A DNA stretch of 64,000 nt from an uncultured Cryomorphaceae bacterium (GTDB lineage Bacteria; Bacteroidota; Bacteroidia; Flavobacteriales; Schleiferiaceae). The stretch is from NCBI GenBank assembly GCA_913049845.1, contig CAJWZE010000002.1, positions 1-64,000 on the forward strand, written 5' to 3'. Positions within the stretch are counted from its first letter, which is position 1. Every line of letters starts with the position of its first letter. This document shows positions 58,377-64,000 of the stretch, piece by piece. The notes under the pieces are model-generated. The model did no database searches. It was not told where the DNA came from and saw only the letters and a program-made list of their open reading frames with translations. Both the position numbers and the translations under genes were made by a program.

Positions 58377-59122
58377 TAGAAACTAAATGGCGTGTTATAT
58401 GGGCCTTCTGTTCGAATTTCGCTGACTTCAATTTTCACCGTGTAGGATGGATGAGATTTTAGGGTCAATTCAAGGACCTTTGGGTAGCCGGTGCGTTCGT
58501 CGGTATTTGAGTACTCAATGTGGACAATCTCCATTGGATCCGCTATGGTCATATGTTTGATACGTAAATCACGGTCGAGGTCTACTTCTACCTTTCTGTT
58601 TCCAGAGATTACGTATCTGGTCACCCACAGGTCACGCTTCGCATCGAACTTATACCTCATAGCCATCTCCGCGCTGATGAGCTGCCCGCGTAATAGGCGG
58701 TTGAGGTATTGGAAGGGCACTTCTACCCCAGTCATACCTGCTAAATCATGTGCAGAACCTGACCAATCCAGACCTAGCAGGGTGGAGGTAAAAGCCGCAC
58801 TATCTTCAATGACAATGGCCTTTCCTACGCGCAGGCCAATCATATCATCACTTATGGCGGCCCACAATATACTATCTTGTTTTGAACGAATCTGGACGCG
58901 GAAACTTTGCTCGCCGTCCGGTGTGTTGGCCTCAATACGCGTGAATATCTGCGCCCACTCAAATTTATCTTCAACGATAATTTTGCGCGATACTCCGTCG
59001 TTGATTTTTTCTCTTTTGAGCGGATGTTCTGGGGAAATAGGCCGACCACAATTAGCCACCAAAAAGGCGCCTGCTAAAAACAGCAAGAATTTGCTCGACT
59101 TATGTGTGTACAGACGGTTCAA
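58376..59122 (-). CDS. DUF4292-like lipoprotein
   Basis: Lipobox-like LVANCGR; conserved position between TPR and M23 genes; family assignment by gene context and sequence look. Confidence 0.7.
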   Translation of the reverse strand: MNRLYTHKSSKFLLFLAGAFLVANCGRPISPEHPLKREKINDGVSRKIIVEDKFEWAQIFTRIEANTPDGEQSFRVQIRSKQDSILWAAISDDMIGLRVGKAIVIEDSAAFTSTLLGLDWSGSAHDLAGMTGVEVPFQYLNRLLRGQLISAEMAMRYKFDAKRDLWVTRYVISGNRKVEVDLDRDLRIKHMTIADPMEIVHIEYSNTDERTGYPKVLELTLKSHPSYTVKIEVSEIRTEGPYNTPFSF

Positions 59123-59133
59123 AATTTAATGGG

Positions 59134-60780
59134 CTATTTACCTTTCAATTCCTTCGCTTTATCCCGGTATTTCTGAGCTTTCTCCTGGTTACCTAATGCT
59201 TTTTCAATATCGGACGCGTGCTTGTACAGCGTAGCATCTGGAGCAGTTCTCTGAAGTTGCAAAGCTAAGACCATTTTGGCCTGTGCTTCTGGGTATTTCC
59301 CCATTTTATACAATACCCATGCCCAAGTGTCTAGATATGTAGCTTCTAGTGTACTTTTTTCATTGCTTTCTTTCGTCAATGCAAGGGCTCGTTCAAGTTC
59401 TAATCCGCGCTTGCCCAACTCCCAGGCGAGGTTATTCAAAGCGGCCGCATCTCTCTCGATCTCAAGGCTTAATTCATAGGCGTTAACGCCGGACTCGATG
59501 GAATCTTGCGAGAAATAAGCGGTTCCGGCGAGGTTGTAAAACCACTTTTGCGTTTCACCGTCCAATGCCTTTGGAGCGCTTTCAATGGCGACCTTGGCAC
59601 ATTCTGACCACCAACCTCTATCATAATGACTAAAAGTGACATAACTTAGTATCTCAATGTTGTCGGAGAATTCACGAGACATCGTTCGCAGTACTTTCAA
59701 GGCTATATCGTCTTGGTTGGTCTGTCGACACAGCTCTGCAACTTGTGTATACACCTCGGGTGTATTGAAGCCGCGCTCAATGGCCTTGAGATAGGTTATG
59801 ACACTTTGCTCAAACTTACCCTCTAAAATGAGTCGTTCCCCTTCAAGTAAATAATAGGCGCCTTCTCCCTCATGGATTTCTTTTGCAGCTGTCCAAGCCC
59901 TATCAGTCATAGGCTGCATGCTCGAATCTTTTTTTGCGGTCTTCCAAAGACTAATTAACACAGGGCCTTTGTCTTTTAAACTCATACCTGGCAGTACTAG
60001 CGCGCGTTCTAAATAATATATGCTCTCATCGATCTTATCTTTTGCTTGTAGTACACGGGCCAATTCCATTGCAATCGGTGCATTTTGCGGGAAGTCTTCA
60101 ACAGCTGTACGCAAGATTTTCTCCGCCTTTTTCGCCTTGTCGTTAGCATCGTAAAACTGTGCAGCGAGCCCCCGGTATTCAACGCGATGGGGGTAGTCTT
60201 TGATGGCTTGTTTCACCGCCTTCTCAGCAGCCTTTGCGTCATTATTACGAAGGTGAATCTCCATTTTTTGTTGCACAATTTCAGGGCCATCACCGTACAA
60301 CTCCTCAAGCGTGTTTAGCAATATCAAAGCCTTTTCACTTTTTCCTGCAGCAAGAGCGCTTAGGAGGGCATCTTGCACATATTCAGGTTGGTCCGGGTGA
60401 AGTACCATTAGAACTTCGTAGGAAGAAAGTGCAGTCGCCATATCCCCAAGTTGACGTGCATTGACGGCTTGCAACCGCCACATCCATTGATTTTCAGGGT
60501 ATAAAGAGGTACCGGTAGCGAGCAGTTGTTCAGCTTTAAAAAAGTTGTTTTCTGTGAAGAAGATTCGTGCAAGCTGGTACAAGGCGGTCTCGTGCGTAGG
60601 GTCTTGTGCTAAAAGAATGGCATAAGCCTCTTTGGCCAATTCCGATCTTCCGGTAATGCGATAGGTCTCGGCTTTGTAGAAAAGCGCCGATAAAGGAGAA
60701 GACCCCTCTTTCGAAGGGTCTTGCGCAAAGGTTGTTATAGAAATGAGTACACCGAGGAGCGCCCCTATCAATTTCTGCAT
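59134..60780 (-). CDS. Tetratricopeptide-repeat protein, secreted
   Basis: Signal peptide; many 34-aa A-helix/B-helix TPR units. Confidence 0.88.
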   Translation of the reverse strand: MQKLIGALLGVLISITTFAQDPSKEGSSPLSALFYKAETYRITGRSELAKEAYAILLAQDPTHETALYQLARIFFTENNFFKAEQLLATGTSLYPENQWMWRLQAVNARQLGDMATALSSYEVLMVLHPDQPEYVQDALLSALAAGKSEKALILLNTLEELYGDGPEIVQQKMEIHLRNNDAKAAEKAVKQAIKDYPHRVEYRGLAAQFYDANDKAKKAEKILRTAVEDFPQNAPIAMELARVLQAKDKIDESIYYLERALVLPGMSLKDKGPVLISLWKTAKKDSSMQPMTDRAWTAAKEIHEGEGAYYLLEGERLILEGKFEQSVITYLKAIERGFNTPEVYTQVAELCRQTNQDDIALKVLRTMSREFSDNIEILSYVTFSHYDRGWWSECAKVAIESAPKALDGETQKWFYNLAGTAYFSQDSIESGVNAYELSLEIERDAAALNNLAWELGKRGLELERALALTKESNEKSTLEATYLDTWAWVLYKMGKYPEAQAKMVLALQLQRTAPDATLYKHASDIEKALGNQEKAQKYRDKAKELKGK

Positions 60781-61787
60781 TAGTCCATTCTTGAATAGTC
60801 GCCTAAAGATACAGAAGTCCAGCGACCATCTATATGTGCGTGGTTTCCTATCATACTGTCCTTAAGGTCGATATTGGTGATGATAGAATTTGTTTGGATT
60901 AAGGAACCCTTAATGGTAGCATCTTCAATGACACAGTTATTTCCCAAGCTTACGTTCGGGCCAATTTTAGCGTTCTTCAATACCACATTTGAACCAATGT
61001 AACAAGGCTCTATAATCTCCGAATTTTTTAAAGTGATGTTTCCCCCTCTAAGCTCTGGCTTGCCTTTCAAATAGCCCAACATTTTGCTGTTGGTCTCCAC
61101 GGTAATGGCTTTGTTTCCACAATCCATCCAATCACTCACAGTGCCAGGAAGGAACACCTTGCCTTGGTTCATTAGGGCACTCAAGGCATCGGTAAGCTGG
61201 TATTCACCGTTTGAGCGAAGGCCGTTGTCCAGGATGTGTTTTAATTCTGTTCGTAATCCAGATCCGTCTTTGAAATAGTAAATTCCAATGATGGCAGAAT
61301 CTGATACGAACTCCTTCGGTTTTTCTACGAAGTTGTTGATGCTGCCGTCCTCGGCGAACTGCACCACACCGTACGCTGAAGGGTCTTCTACTTGCTTTAC
61401 CCAAATCACTGAATCTGCATCAGTATCAAGGGTAAAGTTTGCACGGAACAAGGTATCGGCAAATGCAACGACAATCTCATCGTCCATACTGTCGGCAGCA
61501 CAGTGAATGGCGTGCGCAGTACCTAGCGGTTTATCTTGGTAATAGATGCTTCCTTTGGCACCCAAGTTTTCTGCAACTTTCTTGAGATCCATTTCGACTT
61601 GCTCGCCAAAATCGCCAATAATAAAAGCGATTTCATCCACCTTCTTATCGCCACATACACTCACGATATCTTCAACCAGGCGCTGAACGATAGGCTTCCC
61701 TGCTATAGGAATTAAGGGTTTAGGTACGGTGAGGGTGTGGGGTCGAAGACGCGATCCGCGACCTGCCATCGGTACGATAATTTTCAT
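60780..61787 (-). CDS. Sugar-phosphate nucleotidyltransferase with left-handed beta-helix-type tail
   Basis: MKIIVPMAGRGSRLRPHTLTVPKPLIPIAGKPIVQRLVEDI; C-terminal hexapeptide-like CYIGSNVVLKNAKIGPNVSLGNNCVIEDATIKGS. Confidence 0.92.
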   Translation of the reverse strand: MKIIVPMAGRGSRLRPHTLTVPKPLIPIAGKPIVQRLVEDIVSVCGDKKVDEIAFIIGDFGEQVEMDLKKVAENLGAKGSIYYQDKPLGTAHAIHCAADSMDDEIVVAFADTLFRANFTLDTDADSVIWVKQVEDPSAYGVVQFAEDGSINNFVEKPKEFVSDSAIIGIYYFKDGSGLRTELKHILDNGLRSNGEYQLTDALSALMNQGKVFLPGTVSDWMDCGNKAITVETNSKMLGYLKGKPELRGGNITLKNSEIIEPCYIGSNVVLKNAKIGPNVSLGNNCVIEDATIKGSLIQTNSIITNIDLKDSMIGNHAHIDGRWTSVSLGDYSRMD

Positions 61788-61815
61788 ATTTATAACGGTT
61801 TATTGGTCGTTGTAA

Positions 61816-62250
61816 TTAGTTTTTTCCTGTGCTTCCAAATCCACCAGCGCCACGGTCTGTATCACTCAAGTCGCTGACGGCTTCCCATTGGAATTGGCTG
61901 TATTGGGCCACGACTATCTGTGCAACTCTCATGCCATCTTCTATTGTGAAGGGCTCGCTGCCGTGGTTGATGAGTAGTACGCTTACATCGCCGCGGTAAT
62001 CCGCATCTATAGTCCCAGGGCTGTTTAGAACGGTTACGCCGTGCTTATAGGCCAGACCAGAACGTGGGCGAATCTGTGCTTCGAACCCGTTGGGTAAAGC
62101 CATAGCAATACCCGTAGGAATAAGCGATCTTTCACCGGGCTTAAGTACTACCGGAGCATCTATATTGGCACGCAAATCCATCCCGGCACTTTGCGGGGTT
62201 TCAAATTGAGGAAGGGCATGTTTGCCGCTATAGATTACTTGTATTTTCAT
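61816..62250 (-). CDS. dut: Deoxyuridine 5'-triphosphate nucleotidohydrolase
   Basis: [47 protein letters not shown]. Confidence 0.98.
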   Translation of the reverse strand: MKIQVIYSGKHALPQFETPQSAGMDLRANIDAPVVLKPGERSLIPTGIAMALPNGFEAQIRPRSGLAYKHGVTVLNSPGTIDADYRGDVSVLLINHGSEPFTIEDGMRVAQIVVAQYSQFQWEAVSDLSDTDRGAGGFGSTGKN

Positions 62251-63701
62251 TTTTTGAATAAGAATTTGAAGAGTCCGTTGCGTTCCACCATTAACATAAC
62301 GAAAAGATAGGTTAGTCCTAGTCCAATTTTAAGATTGTCATCGCTCAGAGGTAAATAGTGAAGGGCAAAAGCCAAACCACTCGAAACTATAATAAGCCCG
62401 CCAATCTTACTCCAGTTGTAAGGCACTCTGTAGTTGCGGTTTCCCCAAATCAAACTAGCAAAGAACATAGCGGTATAAGCGACGAGTGTTGTGATTGCTG
62501 CTCCCAATATCCCCATCCGTGGGATGAGTACAACATTACCGACCACAGTTAAGGTAAGTCCCACAAAAGTGATGTAGATCCCGTAAGTAGTCTTATCGCT
62601 CACCTTGTACCACATGTTCAAATTTGTATTGATACCGAGAATGACATTGGCGAGCAATAAAATGGGTACTAGATGAAGGCCTACCCAAAACTTTTCATCA
62701 ATGAAAAATTTCAGGTAATCTAAGCCAGCGATGATGAGCACAAACCCTACGCACATCACCCAGGTAAAACCTTCCATGACCTTCGCCATTTTTTCTTTGC
62801 CGTCGCCTAGATTGGCATTTTTGAAAAAGAAGGGTTCTGCTGCATATCTGAATGCCTGATTGAACAATACTAAAAAAATTGAAATTTTATAGACTGCCCC
62901 ATAGATACCCAAACTTTGCGCCCAGCTCTCATGTGGCAGCAAATATTTGAGCAATTGACGGTCTAGCATCTCGTTGGCAATCCCCGCCAATCCACCTATT
63001 AAGAGGGGTATTCCAAAGGCCAATAACCCCTTGGTATATTTCTGGTCCAGACTGAATCTAAACCCTCGAAAGGTTGGTAGAAGGAGTACAAACATCAAGA
63101 TGGAGGCCCAAAGGTTTGCCATAAAAATATATTGCACGCCGCGCAGCTCGTGTGTGAACCATGGCGCCACTCCATTCAATTCCCACAACGCCGGCAAGAA
63201 GAAGTACAGGTTTACCAAGACGTTTGAGAAAATCAAAGCCAATTTTATTCCAGCGAACCGTACCGCTTTGTTTTGCCTTCTAAGTCGAGCAAAGGGAATA
63301 GCCGCGAGTGCATCCAAGGCTAAAATGGCAAATAGATAGCGCAAATATTCTGGGGTCTGTTCGTAGCGCAGGGCACTCAGCAATGTGTTTTGACCAAAGT
63401 AGGTGAGTACCCCAAAGGCACCTAACACGAGCAAAATCAAAGTGATAGAAGTTCCGAATACCTTGCGTTCGTCCCAGCCTTCCTTTTCACTAAATCTGAA
63501 ATAGGCCGTTTCCATACCGAAAGTACATATGACGATAAGAAAGGCAATGAGACTGTAAAAATCTACGTTGACCCCGTATTGGGATTGGCTTAAAACCGCG
63601 GTCTGCAGCGGCACCAACAGAAAGTTGATCATGCGCCCTAGAATGCTGCTTAATCCGTAAATCGCCGTTTGACCGGCGAGCTGTTTCATACCGTTACTCA
63701 C
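62247..63701 (-). CDS. Polysaccharide biosynthesis flippase (MOP/Wzx-like)
   Basis: Multi-[35 protein letters not shown]. Confidence 0.92.
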   Translation of the reverse strand: MSNGMKQLAGQTAIYGLSSILGRMINFLLVPLQTAVLSQSQYGVNVDFYSLIAFLIVICTFGMETAYFRFSEKEGWDERKVFGTSITLILLVLGAFGVLTYFGQNTLLSALRYEQTPEYLRYLFAILALDALAAIPFARLRRQNKAVRFAGIKLALIFSNVLVNLYFFLPALWELNGVAPWFTHELRGVQYIFMANLWASILMFVLLLPTFRGFRFSLDQKYTKGLLAFGIPLLIGGLAGIANEMLDRQLLKYLLPHESWAQSLGIYGAVYKISIFLVLFNQAFRYAAEPFFFKNANLGDGKEKMAKVMEGFTWVMCVGFVLIIAGLDYLKFFIDEKFWVGLHLVPILLLANVILGINTNLNMWYKVSDKTTYGIYITFVGLTLTVVGNVVLIPRMGILGAAITTLVAYTAMFFASLIWGNRNYRVPYNWSKIGGLIIVSSGLAFALHYLPLSDDNLKIGLGLTYLFVMLMVERNGLFKFLFKK

Positions 63702-63754
63702 TCCTCAAATATAGCCTTTGGGTCGTACCTTTGGGCGACCTTAATAATGAACTC

Positions 63755-64000
63755 ATGAACAAGCGATTTATTGTATCTATTCTCGCCTTAGTATTTACCT
63801 TATCTCTTCAAGCACAAGAAGTGGCTATCGATAAGGGTGCTCCCAAGCGCATGCAGTGGGATTTAGGTTTCCTTGCATCGGATTCCCTTAAAGGCCGTTT
63901 GCCTGGAACTCCCGGCAATGATCTTGCGCGTGACTTCATAGAGCGACGCATGTCAGAGTATGGTCTCGAACCTTACGGTGAAAACGGCTATAGACAAGCT
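63755..64000 (+). CDS. M28-family peptidase-like exported protein (partial, C-terminus off window)
   Basis: Manual translation MNKRFIVSILALVFTLSLQAQEVAIDKGAPKRMQWDLGFLASDSLKGRLPGTPGNDLARDFIERRMSEYGLEPYGENGYRQA; TACCTTTG box at 63726-63733. Confidence 0.7.
   Translation, partial: MNKRFIVSILALVFTLSLQAQEVAIDKGAPKRMQWDLGFLASDSLKGRLPGTPGNDLARDFIERRMSEYGLEPYGENGYRQA

Noticed and set aside
58491-59129. 212-aa plus-strand ORF opposite the DUF4292-like gene
   Set aside because: Antisense to a conserved-position lipoprotein gene with a good signal peptide; shadow ORF.
1-64000. Search for tRNA/rRNA genes, IS elements, toxin-antitoxin, restriction or anti-phage systems
   Set aside because: No cloverleaf ending in CCA, no transposase/integrase motifs, no defence-gene signatures seen by eye; tRNAscan-SE, Infernal and PADLOC/DefenseFinder would be needed to exclude subtle cases.

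Overview
The window is a chromosomal segment that reads as Bacteroidetes/Flavobacteriia-like. The evidence is SusC/SusD proteins, type IX secretion (T9SS) sorting domains, TAnnTTTG promoter boxes and an AraR/NrtR-type NUDIX regulator. It is densely coding and mostly housekeeping. I found no rRNA, tRNA, CRISPR array, IS element or prophage.

Main blocks, in order:
- gap-pfkA
- NUDIX-WH regulator with a SusC/SusD locus, DUF-like lipoproteins and an SLC45-like sugar MFS transporter, then an AraC regulator and a T9SS protein with E-set/glycogen-binding-like repeats
- rimP-nusA-infB
- SSS symporter, tadA, aspS
- large BNR/PKD T9SS protein
- purQ, asd, msrA
- accC-accB-fabH-rpmF-yceD-pdxA-pepA
- ribE, a decayed response-regulator remnant, threonine dehydratase-like, AddB-like nuclease, nadD, gmk, a T9SS type-B protein, yicC
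- a near-complete heme biosynthesis cluster (hemL, B, F, E, CD fusion, A, then AraC, hemH, protoporphyrinogen oxidase)
- an envelope block (EnvC-like M23 peptidase, DUF4292-like, TPR, nucleotidyltransferase, dut, flippase)

The most interesting non-annotated signals are:
- a palindromic operator shared by the pfkA/regulator intergenic region and the susC promoter
- a frameshifted, stop-containing receiver-domain pseudogene after ribE
- an Arg/Asn-repeat disordered N-terminal extension on PdxA
- a UUCG terminator-like hairpin between a promoter box and the rimP start
- the HemCD fusion and the 10-bp tandem repeat in hemA

I did not find a clearly novel defence-type or mobile system.
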